DNA from: Paenibacillus harenae DSM 16969
Lineage (GTDB): Bacteria; Bacillota; Bacilli; Paenibacillales; Paenibacillaceae
Assembly (NCBI RefSeq): GCF_000422465.1
Contig: NZ_KE383843.1
Coordinates: 670,271-734,270 of the forward strand
Reading direction: 5' to 3'
Length of the DNA stretch: 64,000 bases
Positions 34,136-41,979 of this stretch are shown piece after piece (within the stretch, counting starts at the first letter, position 1; each line of letters begins with the position of its first letter). The position numbers and the translations under genes are program-made. Below the pieces are notes generated by a model. It had not been told where the DNA came from, made no database searches, and worked only from the letters and a program-made list of their open reading frames with translations.

Positions 34136-34157
34136 TACAAAAGAGGTGATTATAAGA

Positions 34158-34490
34158 ATGGAACAGTCAAACCTTTGTCCCCGTTTCCAGAAGGGAATGG
34201 ACATCATTAGCAAACGCTGGACCGGCCTTATTATATATCAGTTGTTGTCCGGCCCGCAGCGATTTTGTGCCGTTCAGTCCGCGCTTCCGATCAGCGGCAG
34301 GCTGCTCTCGGAGCGATTCAAGGATTTAGAGAACGAAGGAATCGTCGACCGGCATGTCTATCCGGAAATTCCGGTTCGCATTGAATATTCATTAACGGAG
34401 AAAGGCCGGGCGCTTGAACCGGTCATCCGCGAAATACAGGTTTGGGCGCAGGATTGGATTAAAAAGGACGAGACAACTGGGAAATGTTGA
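34158..34490 (+). CDS. HxlR family transcriptional regulator
   Basis: The 110-residue winged-helix protein has the conserved early cysteine (S-N-L-C-P-R at residues 4-8) that is redox-active in YodB/HypR. It also has the HxlR core K-R-W-T-G-L-I-I-Y-Q-L-L-S-G-P-Q-R-F and I-S-G-R-L-L-S-E-R-F-K-D-L-E. I chose ATG at 34158 (AGAGGTGAT before it) over GTG at 34146, which overlaps the ribosome site. A single N-terminal cysteine suggests thiol-based sensing of quinones or aldehydes. It probably represses itself and the divergent dioxygenase. Confidence 0.92.
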   Translation: MEQSNLCPRFQKGMDIISKRWTGLIIYQLLSGPQRFCAVQSALPISGRLLSERFKDLENEGIVDRHVYPEIPVRIEYSLTEKGRALEPVIREIQVWAQDWIKKDETTGKC

Positions 34491-34562
34491 TAGGCCTCGT
34501 GAATGAGTAGGTTTACAAAATGGCTTTACAGGTTTAAAATTAAAAGGTAAACCAATTACGCT

Positions 34563-34703
34563 GAATTTTTCGAATGAAAAAACGGGGGAACCAACGCGAG
34601 CGTTCATTCATCGCTTCGCAAGGGGTGAATCCGGGGATTTGTAACCCCGGTAGGGCATTCTCTCTTGCCCGAATCCGACAGCTAACCTCGTAAGCGAAAA
34701 AGG
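34563..34703 (+). promoter_or_regulatory. Cyclic di-AMP riboswitch (ydaO-yuaA class)
   Basis: Conserved blocks match the class in order: CGGGGGAACC (near 34583), AGGGGTGAATCC (near 34620), a variable hairpin CCGGGG...CCCCGG, GTAGGGCA, TTGCCCGAATCCGACAGC and TAACCTCGTAAGCG. The closing stem P1 can form between TTTTTCG (34566-34572) and CGAAAAA (34695-34701). The ribosome site AAAGGAGAGG follows the P1 3' arm directly. No separate terminator stem is seen before the gene, so control of translation or P1-linked termination are both possible. Confidence 0.88.
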
Positions 34704-34715
34704 AGAGGTGTATTT

Positions 34716-35141
34716 ATGTTGTTTCAATCCGCAAGTCATGTTCCTTATTTCTCCGAACACTCCCCTTCCTTATCTGTCTCGCGCATCGAACTGTTTGTCA
34801 TTCCTGCTCTAGCCATTGATTCTGCCGGTTATCGCGTTTGTCTTCGTTTGACAACGAATGCGGGCTACGGCTGGAGCGAACTGTTCGTAGACGAGAACGA
34901 TGAAATGATCGAGCTCGAGCAATGGAGCGATATTCTTCTTGCTTTCATCGGCCAGATCAGCTTGCCGCCGCTGCAGGATTGCGAGTACGACAAGACTGCT
35001 CTTACCGGCCGTGCACTCGATTTATTCGCAGCCGCCGTTAACCATGTCATCGCTACATCGGCCGCTCAAGCGCCGGTTGCAGCAGATTCGGAGGAATATG
35101 TGTTACGTCAACGCGCCGTCAACTATGTATCGCTATTCTAA
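34716..35141 (+). CDS. Unrecognised 141-residue protein under c-di-AMP riboswitch
   Basis: I do not recognise the family. The start is ATG at 34716 behind AAAGGAGAGGTG. The protein has a beta-rich first half (I-E-L-F-V-I-P-A-L, then Y-R-V-C-L-R-L-T-T-N-A-G-Y-G-W-S-E), faintly like an enolase-superfamily N-terminal cap, and a helical acidic part (L-E-Q-W-S-D-I-L-L-A-F). There is no signal peptide or membrane helix. Genes under this riboswitch usually handle potassium, osmolytes or cell-wall turnover, so a role in osmotic or cell-wall physiology is the default guess. It is monocistronic, ending at a strong terminator. Confidence 0.75.
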   Translation: MLFQSASHVPYFSEHSPSLSVSRIELFVIPALAIDSAGYRVCLRLTTNAGYGWSELFVDENDEMIELEQWSDILLAFIGQISLPPLQDCEYDKTALTGRALDLFAAAVNHVIATSAAQAPVAADSEEYVLRQRAVNYVSLF

Positions 35142-35206
35142 TGAAAAACGAGTGGAAGGGCGATCAACCTGCCGGGTTGAAGCGCATCCTGCCACTCGTT
35201 TTTCAT
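35141..35206. terminator. Terminator with perfect 15-bp outer stem
   Basis: ATGAAAAACGAGTGG (35141-35155) pairs with CCACTCGTTTTTCAT (35192-35206), with an inner AACC-TGCCG-GGTT stem. It ends the riboswitch-controlled transcript and, read in reverse, may serve the kduD side. Confidence 0.8.
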
Positions 35207-35294
35207 TATTCCTTAATTGATCCGCATATCCATTCCCTCTTGAAGGACGATCCGCTTGATCACCGGCCCATAATCTACCGAATATTCCGCCCGC

Positions 35295-36050
35295 TTATCT
35301 AACCAGCCATCCGCCGTCAACCGCCATAATATGACCGTTCATATAATCGGATGCGGACGATGCCAGAAATACGGCAGGTCCGACCAGATCTTCGGAGGTT
35401 CCCCATCTGCCTGCAGGAATCCGCTGCAAAATTTGCGTGCTGCGAACAGGGTCCTCGCGAAGCGCTTCCGTATTGTCCGTGCTCATATAACCCGGTGCAA
35501 TCGCATTAACCTGCAGGCCTTTGCTTGCCCACTCGTTCGCAAGCGCCTTCGTAAGGCCGGCAACCGCGTGCTTGCTGGACGTATAACCGGGAACGGTAAT
35601 ACCGCCCTGGAAGGAGAGCATCGAAGCGACGTTGATGATTTTTCCCGAGCCCCGCTCGATCATGTGCTTGCCGGCTAATTGGCTAAGCACGAATACGGAA
35701 TTCAAATTCACATCGAGCACTTCCTGCCAATCCTCGTAGCTGTGTTCGGCAGCCGGCGTTCTGCGGATAATCCCCGCGTTGTTGACCAGAATATCGATGC
35801 GCCCAAGCTCATCAACCGTTCTCTCCGTAATGCCGGCCAGCTTCGAGCGGTCGCCGATATCCGCTTGAATCGTAATCGCTTTGCGTCCAAGCGCACGAAT
35901 GGCTTCCGCCGACCGGTCCGCAGGCGTACGATTCGTTACGAGCGCCACATCGGCGCCGGCCTTCGCAAGCCCTAGCGCGATCGCTTCCCCAAGCCCGCGG
36001 CCCGCTCCCGTTACGATAGCTGTTTTTCCCGTCAAATCAAACAAACTCAT
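35295..36050 (-). CDS. kduD: 2-dehydro-3-deoxy-D-gluconate 5-dehydrogenase (KduD, SDR)
   Basis: The 251-residue classical SDR has the cofactor motif T-G-A-G-R-G-L-G-E at residues 15-23, N-N-A-G near 90, catalytic Ser in V-A-S-M near 143 and Y-T-S-S-K near 156-160. The family-typical R-I-P-A-G-R-W-G near 211 and a C-terminal G-G-W-L-V-R match KduD. It interconverts 2,5-diketo-3-deoxygluconate and KDG in pectin and hyaluronate breakdown. It is the third gene of a kduI-deoR-kduD run, 4 bp after the regulator gene. Confidence 0.92.
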   Translation of the reverse strand: MSLFDLTGKTAIVTGAGRGLGEAIALGLAKAGADVALVTNRTPADRSAEAIRALGRKAITIQADIGDRSKLAGITERTVDELGRIDILVNNAGIIRRTPAAEHSYEDWQEVLDVNLNSVFVLSQLAGKHMIERGSGKIINVASMLSFQGGITVPGYTSSKHAVAGLTKALANEWASKGLQVNAIAPGYMSTDNTEALREDPVRSTQILQRIPAGRWGTSEDLVGPAVFLASSASDYMNGHIMAVDGGWLVR

Positions 36051-36054
36051 CGAA

Positions 36055-36849
36055 TCACACCTTCCCTTTGCCGCGCTTTCCGTTATCCGGCAGCGCCGCC
36101 TTCATCATCCGGATATGCTGCGCTTCATACTTCGCCGCCGTCTCCGGATCGATTCCGTCATCGGTGATGATGAAATCAATTTCCTTGAGCTCGGCAAACG
36201 TAATTAATGCGCCCTTGTCGAACTTGCTATGGTCAGCAAGACAATAGACTGTTTTCGCGTTTTCCATATAAAGCTTCTTCAGCTTCGTCAGCTCTTCCGT
36301 AAATATCGTCAATCCGTATTCCAAATGAACGCCGGTCGTGGACAGAAACAGCTTATGGACGTTCAATCGTTTGATCCATTCATGCGATTCCGCGCCGATC
36401 AGCACATTATTATGCCTGTAGCCGCCGGGAACGACAAGCCTGACCTGATCCTTTACGGTAAGCTCGCGAATGATAAGCAGATCATTCGTCAGCACGGTTA
36501 CGGGGATATTGGGAAGCCGCTTGGCCATCTCCAGCGTGGTGCTGCCTGCATCCAGCGCGATAATATCGTTCGGCTCGATGCATGTCAGCGCAAGCGCCGC
36601 GATCGCGCTTTTCTCCTGCTGATGTTTACTGTTCGGGAATTGCAGCGGGTACAAGCTGTCCTCTCCGCTTTGGTCCAAGACCGCGCCGCCATGCGTCCGC
36701 TTGAGCAGCCCTTTCTCCTCGAGCTTCTCCAAGTCCTCGCGGACCGTCTTCTCGGTCACCTGGAATTGCTCGCTAAGCTCGGACACCTTCACTGCTCCAA
36801 GCTGTTCCAGTTTCTCTATGATTTTGCGATGCCGTTCAGCAGCAAGCAT
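36055..36849 (-). CDS. DeoR family transcriptional regulator of the kdu operon
   Basis: The 264-residue protein has an N-terminal winged helix (residues 5-58, V-S-E-L-S-E-Q-F-Q-V-T-E-K-T-V-R-E-D-L) and a DeoR sugar-phosphate sensor domain with A-L-D-A-G-S-T-T near residue 99 and D-H-S-K-F near 206. DeoR proteins usually repress sugar operons and are released by a phosphorylated sugar. It is embedded between kduI and kduD, so it probably controls this operon and itself. An effector such as a KDG derivative is inferred. Confidence 0.92.
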   Translation of the reverse strand: MLAAERHRKIIEKLEQLGAVKVSELSEQFQVTEKTVREDLEKLEEKGLLKRTHGGAVLDQSGEDSLYPLQFPNSKHQQEKSAIAALALTCIEPNDIIALDAGSTTLEMAKRLPNIPVTVLTNDLLIIRELTVKDQVRLVVPGGYRHNNVLIGAESHEWIKRLNVHKLFLSTTGVHLEYGLTIFTEELTKLKKLYMENAKTVYCLADHSKFDKGALITFAELKEIDFIITDDGIDPETAAKYEAQHIRMMKAALPDNGKRGKGKV

Positions 36850-36874
36850 ATTGCACCTCCCGTAGCGAATGGTT

Positions 36875-37705
36875 CTATTTCAGCTCGCTTGCAGGTACGG
36901 CGTCCATGTCCGTGAAGGTATAGTTCTCGCCTGCCATCGACCAGCAGAACGTATAATTGCTTGTGCCGACGCCGGAGTGAATCGACCATGGCGGCGAGAT
37001 AATCGCTTGATCGTTCCCCACGACGAGATGTCTTGTCTCGGACGGCTCTCCCATCATGTGGAACACGCGCGCATCATCGTTCATATCGAAATAAAGATAA
37101 GCTTCCATGCGGCGGTCATGCACATGCGAAGGCATCGTATTCCAAACGCTGCCCGGACGCAGGCTTGTTACGCCAAGCATCAGCTGGCAGCTTTGAATGC
37201 CGTCCGCGTGAATGTATTTATAAAGAATGCGCTCGTTCGATGTCTCTTGCGAGCCGAGATGAGTCGGATTAGCTTCCTCCATCGTCATTTTGCGGGTCGC
37301 GATCTCGGCATGCGCCAGGGCGGAGCAGAAATACAGCTTCGCAGGGTTCGATTGATCCAGGCTCGACAGCAATAGCTGGCGCTTGCCTTTGCCGACATAC
37401 AGCACGTCAAGCTTATTCAGCTCATAGGTCTCGCCTTCAACGGTAATTTTCGCCGGTCCGCCGATATTAAGAAAAGCGATTTCACGGCGCTCTAAGAAAT
37501 ATTCGGTCTTTAACGTGGCCGAATCCTCAAGCTCAAGCGTTTCCTTTACGGGAACCGCTCCGCCGATGACCATCCGGTCATAATGCGTATAAGTCATTTT
37601 GACCTGATCCTGCACAAACAGGCTTTCAATGAGAAATTCACTGCGCAGGCGTTCAGTTGTATATTGCTTCACATCCGTAGGGTTCGTTGTGTGACGTACT
37701 TCCAT
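36875..37705 (-). CDS. kduI: 5-dehydro-4-deoxy-D-glucuronate isomerase (KduI)
   Basis: The protein is 276 residues from ATG 37705 (GGGAGG eight bases upstream), the usual KduI length of about 277. The N-terminal M-E-V-R-H-T-T-N-P-x-D-V-K and the cupin zinc site T-M-P-S-H-V-H-D-R-R-M-E near residue 196 are characteristic. It converts the unsaturated uronate released from pectin or glycosaminoglycans into 2,5-diketo-3-deoxygluconate, the substrate of KduD two genes downstream. It leads the operon. Confidence 0.95.
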   Translation of the reverse strand: MEVRHTTNPTDVKQYTTERLRSEFLIESLFVQDQVKMTYTHYDRMVIGGAVPVKETLELEDSATLKTEYFLERREIAFLNIGGPAKITVEGETYELNKLDVLYVGKGKRQLLLSSLDQSNPAKLYFCSALAHAEIATRKMTMEEANPTHLGSQETSNERILYKYIHADGIQSCQLMLGVTSLRPGSVWNTMPSHVHDRRMEAYLYFDMNDDARVFHMMGEPSETRHLVVGNDQAIISPPWSIHSGVGTSNYTFCWSMAGENYTFTDMDAVPASELK

Positions 37706-37721
37706 CGTATAAAAACCTCCC

Positions 37722-37771
37722 AAAAAGTTTGTATTTGTTCGTTTATTATAATATCACACATTAACAAACAT
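37722..37771 (-). promoter_or_regulatory. Promoter/operator region of kduI with GTTTGT repeats
   Basis: On the minus strand a TATAAT lies about 45 bases before kduI with no good -35. It is flanked by several GTTTGT / ACAAAC segments in both orientations. DeoR proteins often bind such short repeats, and the weak -35 hints at regulated expression. Confidence 0.4.
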
Positions 37772-37825
37772 AAGAAGAGTATTTTACAGAAGGCAGACAT
37801 ACAGAAGAATCGACAAAAATACCTA

Positions 37826-37854
37826 TTTACAAACCGTTGGTCGGTTTATATAAT
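37826..37854 (+). promoter_or_regulatory. tetR promoter with palindromic operator in the spacer
   Basis: TTTACA (37826-37831) and TATAAT (37849-37854) are 17 bases apart. The spacer holds the perfect dyad AAACCG-TTGGT-CGGTTT (37831-37847). A TetR repressor bound here would block RNA polymerase directly, so autoregulation is likely. Confidence 0.75.
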
Positions 37855-37906
37855 GGGATATACATACAATCGTGCATCGGCTGCACGCGCGCAAGGAGGG
37901 GTTATT

Positions 37907-38503
37907 TTGAAGCAGGAGGAACGCAGGAAGCTAACGACCCGGCTGCTGCTGGATTCGACCAAAGAGCTTGTACGGGAAAAAGGCTGCCATGCCGTCACCA
38001 TGAAGGACATTATGATGCAATCGGGATTGTCGAAGGGAGCGATCTTCCATTACGTGAAAGCCAAGGATGATATTTTCGCATGGATCTTGCAGGAACAGTT
38101 GGAGGAAACCAATGAACAATTTATGAATGAGGTGGAGCACGGCGGCAAAACCTTCGACGGGCCGATGCGCCGCCTGGCTGACCGTTTTACGACTCTGGCC
38201 GATGCGAAGGACGTCACCAACCAGGTATTCATTTATTTACTCGGCAAGGAAGATCAGCCTGCGGTTGCGGAAGCGCTCAAGCAGTTTTATGAACGGTCTG
38301 TTCAATTATCCAGGAAGTGGATCTTGACCGGCCAGCGGCACGGGGTTATTTCGGAATCCGTTGACACGGATAAAACAGCCGAAATGTTCGTCCTGTTGTC
38401 GCTAGGTTTACGCGTCCGATCCTCTCTGCCGTTTGCTTCGCCGTCGTTCCATATTGCTGATTATTCATCGTTTATCGCCGGTATTTTGACATCCAAAAAG
38501 TAA
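37907..38503 (+). CDS. TetR/AcrR family transcriptional regulator
   Basis: The protein is 198 residues from TTG 37907, which follows AAGGAGGGG with good spacing. The N-terminal helix-turn-helix (residues ~25-50, V-T-M-K-D-I-M-M-Q-S-G-L-S-K-G-A-I-F-H-Y-V) is typical, and the C-terminal part is a variable ligand-binding domain. It lies upstream of two small membrane proteins in one operon and downstream of its own palindromic operator. It probably controls that operon in response to a hydrophobic or toxic compound. Confidence 0.92.
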   Translation: MKQEERRKLTTRLLLDSTKELVREKGCHAVTMKDIMMQSGLSKGAIFHYVKAKDDIFAWILQEQLEETNEQFMNEVEHGGKTFDGPMRRLADRFTTLADAKDVTNQVFIYLLGKEDQPAVAEALKQFYERSVQLSRKWILTGQRHGVISESVDTDKTAEMFVLLSLGLRVRSSLPFASPSFHIADYSSFIAGILTSKK

Positions 38504-38517
38504 AGGAAGTGAATGGG

Positions 38518-38979
38518 ATGAGCTTCTGGTTATTGCTGCATATAATAGGCGTTGTGTTATTCGCGGGGAATGTGATTACGGCTGCGTTCTGGAAGGTTCG
38601 GGCGGATTTGTCGAAAAATCCGGCTATCATTCATTCTGCGGTCAAAAACGTCATGCTTGCCGATTACGCGTTCACTCTTCCGGGAATTGTACTGATCGTC
38701 GTATCGGGGATCGCAATGACCGTACAGGCGGAAATGAAGCTGAACGGCTTGAACTGGCTTACCCTGTCGCTTATCTTGTTTGCCGTTACCGGCGTGATCT
38801 GGGCGGCCGTGCTTATTCCGCTGCAGCGAGCGATGATTCGCCATAGCGCAGAGTGCCTCGGAAGCGGAAGCATCTCGAAAGCCTATCGGCAGGCTTCCCG
38901 CAACTGGGCGGTGTTCGGGATCGCAGCGACGCTGCTGCCTCTCGTCATACTGTATCTGATGATTATGAAGAGCATATAA
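38518..38979 (+). CDS. DUF2269-like four-helix membrane protein
   Basis: The protein is 153 residues from ATG 38518 (AAAGGAAG upstream). It has four predicted helices, beginning F-W-L-L-L-H-I-I-G-V-V-L-F-A-G-N with a conserved-type His in helix 1, followed by K-V-R-A-D. The pattern matches the DUF2269 family of small integral membrane proteins. The function is unknown. It is the second gene of the tetR operon, 14 bp after tetR and 13 bp before the DoxX-like gene. Confidence 0.75.
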   Translation: MSFWLLLHIIGVVLFAGNVITAAFWKVRADLSKNPAIIHSAVKNVMLADYAFTLPGIVLIVVSGIAMTVQAEMKLNGLNWLTLSLILFAVTGVIWAAVLIPLQRAMIRHSAECLGSGSISKAYRQASRNWAVFGIAATLLPLVILYLMIMKSI

Positions 38980-38992
38980 GGGAGGGCTGCAT

Positions 38993-39433
38993 GTGATACC
39001 TTTCTATGCGCTTGTTCTTTCATTCGTGCTGCTCCGGATATCGGGTCTGCTCGGATTGTCCTATTTCGACGGTTGGCATACGCCGCTTCAGGGAGCGGCA
39101 GCCGTTATGCTGCTGCTTACCGCATCGGCCCATTGGGGCAAACGCCGGCCAGACCTCATCCGAATGGTCCCGGCTTTTCTTCCGAAGCCGGACTGGATGG
39201 TGACAGCCACGGGCTGGCTGGAAATTGCCGGAGCTATCGGCCTTCTGTTCCCGGCGACCTCCCGCGCGGCTTCCATCTGCCTGACGCTGCTGTTCATCGC
39301 CATGTTCCCTGCCAATGTCCGGGCAGCGCGGGAGCGATTAACGATCGGCGGGCGTCCTGCGCCTAAGCTGCTTGTACGTACCTTGCTTCAGATCGTGTTT
39401 ATCGCGGCGGTTCTGTTCGCGGGCTGGCTATGA
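38993..39433 (+). CDS. DoxX-like four-helix membrane protein
   Basis: The 146-residue protein from GTG 38993 (GGGAGGG upstream) has four hydrophobic segments and DoxX-like features: S-A-H-W-G near residue 47, G-W-L-E-I-A-G-A-I-G-L-L near residue 74 and M-F-P-A-N-V-R-A-A near 103. DoxX-type proteins are linked to redox or oxidative stress in several bacteria. It ends the tetR operon, converging with aroC 6 bp away. Confidence 0.75.
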   Translation: MIPFYALVLSFVLLRISGLLGLSYFDGWHTPLQGAAAVMLLLTASAHWGKRRPDLIRMVPAFLPKPDWMVTATGWLEIAGAIGLLFPATSRAASICLTLLFIAMFPANVRAARERLTIGGRPAPKLLVRTLLQIVFIAAVLFAGWL

Positions 39434-39439
39434 TGGATT

Positions 39440-40495
39440 TTACCCCATCATCGCCGCCTGCCGCTTGAACTGATCCTCCAGCACCAAGCAAGCCATTGCC
39501 TCGACGACGGGCACGATTCTTGGGCAAATGCACGGGTCATGCCGGCCAATCGTCTGAATCCGCTGCTCTTCCCCGCCAACATTCATCGTCCGCTGCGGAA
39601 CGGAAATTGAGGAAGTCGGTTTGACGGCGATCCGGAAAATGATTTCCTGTCCCGTACTGATGCCGCCGGTTATGCCGCCCGAATGGTTGCTTAGAAAGCC
39701 GTCTATGCTCATCTCATCGTTATGCTCGCTGCCAAGCATGGAGGCGGCGGAGAAGCCGGCGCCGAATTCGATGCCTTTCACCGCACCGATCGACAGCATA
39801 GCCTTTGCCAGCTCCGCGTCCAATTTATCGAATACCGGCTCCCCAAGACCCGGGATGACGCCGCGGATGCGGCATTCGACAACTCCTCCGCAGCTGTCGC
39901 CGGCCGCAGCCAGCTGTTCGATCCTGCTTATCATTTCCTCCGCCGCCGCAGGGTCGCATGCGCGGACGGCGTTTTGCTGAGTGGCCTGCTCATCAAACGT
40001 CCGGCAAGCAATTCCTCCAATTTCTTTCGTATAAGCCGTCACCTGCACGCCTCTGTTCTCCAGCAGCCTGCGCGCTACCGCCCCTCCTGCCACCCGGCCA
40101 GCCGTTTCTCTGCCGGATGCCCGTCCGCTGCCTCTGTGGTCGCGGATGCCATACTTTTGCAGGTAAGTAAAATCCGCGTGGCCGGGGCGAAAAGCATGCT
40201 GAATCCCGCTATAAGCTTCCGGTCTCATGTCGTGATTATGCAGCATGACAAAGAGCGGCGTACCCGTCGTTTTTCCCTCAAACACGCCCGACAAAATTTG
40301 GACAATGTCATATTCCTTGCGCGGCGAGGTTACGGAGGATTGCCCCGGCTTCCTGCGGTCCATTTGAATTTGAATATAAGCCTCGTCGATCGCAACGCCA
40401 GGCGTTACGCCGTCTACGATCACTCCGACCGCGGCGCCATGCGATTCGCCGAAGGTCGTGATTTTGAACATCTCGCCAAATGTGTTTCCAGCCAT
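39440..40495 (-). CDS. aroC: Chorismate synthase
   Basis: The 351-residue protein has the family signatures G-E-S-H-G near residues 17-21, the H-R-G-S-G-R-A-S-G-R-E-T block near residues 119-130, G-D-S-C-G-G near 200 and M-L-G-S-E-H-N-D near 255. It turns EPSP into chorismate using reduced FMN. It follows aroA by 22 bp, giving an aroA-aroC pair for the last two steps of the shikimate pathway, apart from the usual aroF-B-H clusters of Bacilli. Confidence 0.96.
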   Translation of the reverse strand: MAGNTFGEMFKITTFGESHGAAVGVIVDGVTPGVAIDEAYIQIQMDRRKPGQSSVTSPRKEYDIVQILSGVFEGKTTGTPLFVMLHNHDMRPEAYSGIQHAFRPGHADFTYLQKYGIRDHRGSGRASGRETAGRVAGGAVARRLLENRGVQVTAYTKEIGGIACRTFDEQATQQNAVRACDPAAAEEMISRIEQLAAAGDSCGGVVECRIRGVIPGLGEPVFDKLDAELAKAMLSIGAVKGIEFGAGFSAASMLGSEHNDEMSIDGFLSNHSGGITGGISTGQEIIFRIAVKPTSSISVPQRTMNVGGEEQRIQTIGRHDPCICPRIVPVVEAMACLVLEDQFKRQAAMMG

Positions 40496-40517
40496 CCTTA
40501 GACAAACCTCCTAATGT

Positions 40518-41879
40518 TCAATACTCGATGCAAAGACCCAAAGCCGACATCCGGTCAAAAAAATCAGGGCATGTCTTCGATACGCAGCCCGGGTCCGCTA
40601 TGCGAATCCCTTCTGCCTTCGCGCCGATAAGGGCCAGCGCCATGGCCATCCGGTGATCGTCATGAGAATCCAGCAGCGCCGGCTCCGGCCGGCCCGGATA
40701 GACGGTTAACCCATCATCATGCTCGTATACTCGAATACCGAGCTTGCGAAGCTCCGAACAAATGGCGGCAATCCGATCGCATTCATGATGCCTGATGTGC
40801 GCGGCATCCGTCAGCGTAACCGGTCCGTCGGCGAATAAGGCCATGGCCGCAACGGTGAGCGTTTGGTCCGACCACCTTCTCATACTAACCGTAAAATCTC
40901 CCTTCAACTGCTTCGTCCCGCGCACTTCAACGAAATCCTTTCCGCGGACAACGGCGCAGCCCATACGCTCCAGCAGGTCCAGCATCTCGATATCCGGCTG
41001 GCGCGTGATTGCGGCGTCGATTCCTTCAATCCGTATACGCCCGGCCGTAAGAGCGGCAAGCGCCCAGAAATAACAGCAGGTCGAAACATCCGGCTCAAGT
41101 TGAATCGGCCTGCCCTTATACCTTCCTGCCGGTACGGTTATCGATCGGCCGTTAGCCGAAACCTGTGGCGCGGCACCGAAAGCGCGCATCATTTCGAGCG
41201 TCATTTCGACGTAATCCCGCTGCACGACCTCCCCGTCGATGCGCACCGTCACCGGTTCTTTGGCGTAAGGGGCTGCCAGCAGCAAGCCGCTTATAAATTG
41301 GCTGGAAGTCGCACCCGGCAGTACCGCCTCGCCGCCTTTCAGCCCAGTCGCTTTCAGCGTAAACGGGAGAGACTGTCCTGATTCCTTAAACGCAATGCTG
41401 GCACCTAGCTGGGATAACGCATCCAACAGCGGGGCAAGCGGCCTTTCGCTCATTCGTTTGCTTCCTCTCATGGTCCAGGCCCCGGTACCTGCAGCCAGTA
41501 CTCCGGGCAGGAAACGGGCAGCCGTACCTGCGGCTCCAACGTACAACTCGCCCGACTGATTCGGCCAATTTCCTTCGCAGCCTTCGATTCGAGCTGATTC
41601 TCCCTCGATCTCCACCCGGACGCCGAGCTTGGTTAAGCAATCGATGCACCAGTAAGAGTCGTCGCTTCTTAATAACCCGTCTATCCGCGATGTTCCCTCC
41701 GCTATTGCAGCTAGGATTAATGCGCGGTTCGTCATGCTTTTGCTGCCCGACAACCGGATCGTCCCGTCTACAGCCTTGGTTGGAGGACTGACGGCAACCG
41801 ATTGTTTATCGTTATTTGTCGACCAGGGTGAACGGGCTTCCAGATCCGGCGTATGCGGCATTCGTTCCATTTGCTTCAC
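40518..41879 (-). CDS. aroA: 3-phosphoshikimate 1-carboxyvinyltransferase (EPSP synthase)
   Basis: The 453-residue protein has the shikimate-binding start L-S-G-S-K-S-M-T-N-R-A near residue 43 and the PEP loop G-A-A-G-T-A-A-R-F near residue 125. The usual form is G-N-A-G-T-A-x-R, so N is replaced by A. It also has L-P-G-A-T-S-S-Q-F near 190 and D-S-H-D-D-H-R-M-A near 405. The substitution in the PEP loop and the long ~30-residue N-terminus mark a divergent subgroup, so the inhibitor response may differ from the common class. It is followed by aroC and is divergent from a LysR gene. Confidence 0.93.
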   Translation of the reverse strand: MKQMERMPHTPDLEARSPWSTNNDKQSVAVSPPTKAVDGTIRLSGSKSMTNRALILAAIAEGTSRIDGLLRSDDSYWCIDCLTKLGVRVEIEGESARIEGCEGNWPNQSGELYVGAAGTAARFLPGVLAAGTGAWTMRGSKRMSERPLAPLLDALSQLGASIAFKESGQSLPFTLKATGLKGGEAVLPGATSSQFISGLLLAAPYAKEPVTVRIDGEVVQRDYVEMTLEMMRAFGAAPQVSANGRSITVPAGRYKGRPIQLEPDVSTCCYFWALAALTAGRIRIEGIDAAITRQPDIEMLDLLERMGCAVVRGKDFVEVRGTKQLKGDFTVSMRRWSDQTLTVAAMALFADGPVTLTDAAHIRHHECDRIAAICSELRKLGIRVYEHDDGLTVYPGRPEPALLDSHDDHRMAMALALIGAKAEGIRIADPGCVSKTCPDFFDRMSALGLCIEY

Positions 41880-41979
41880 CTCTCCATTTGATTGAATGAT
41901 TTAACATGATTATAATGAGGAGAGTGAAATAAATGAAATCATAATATTCGAGTCATGTCATAGAGAGGATTTATGCCAA

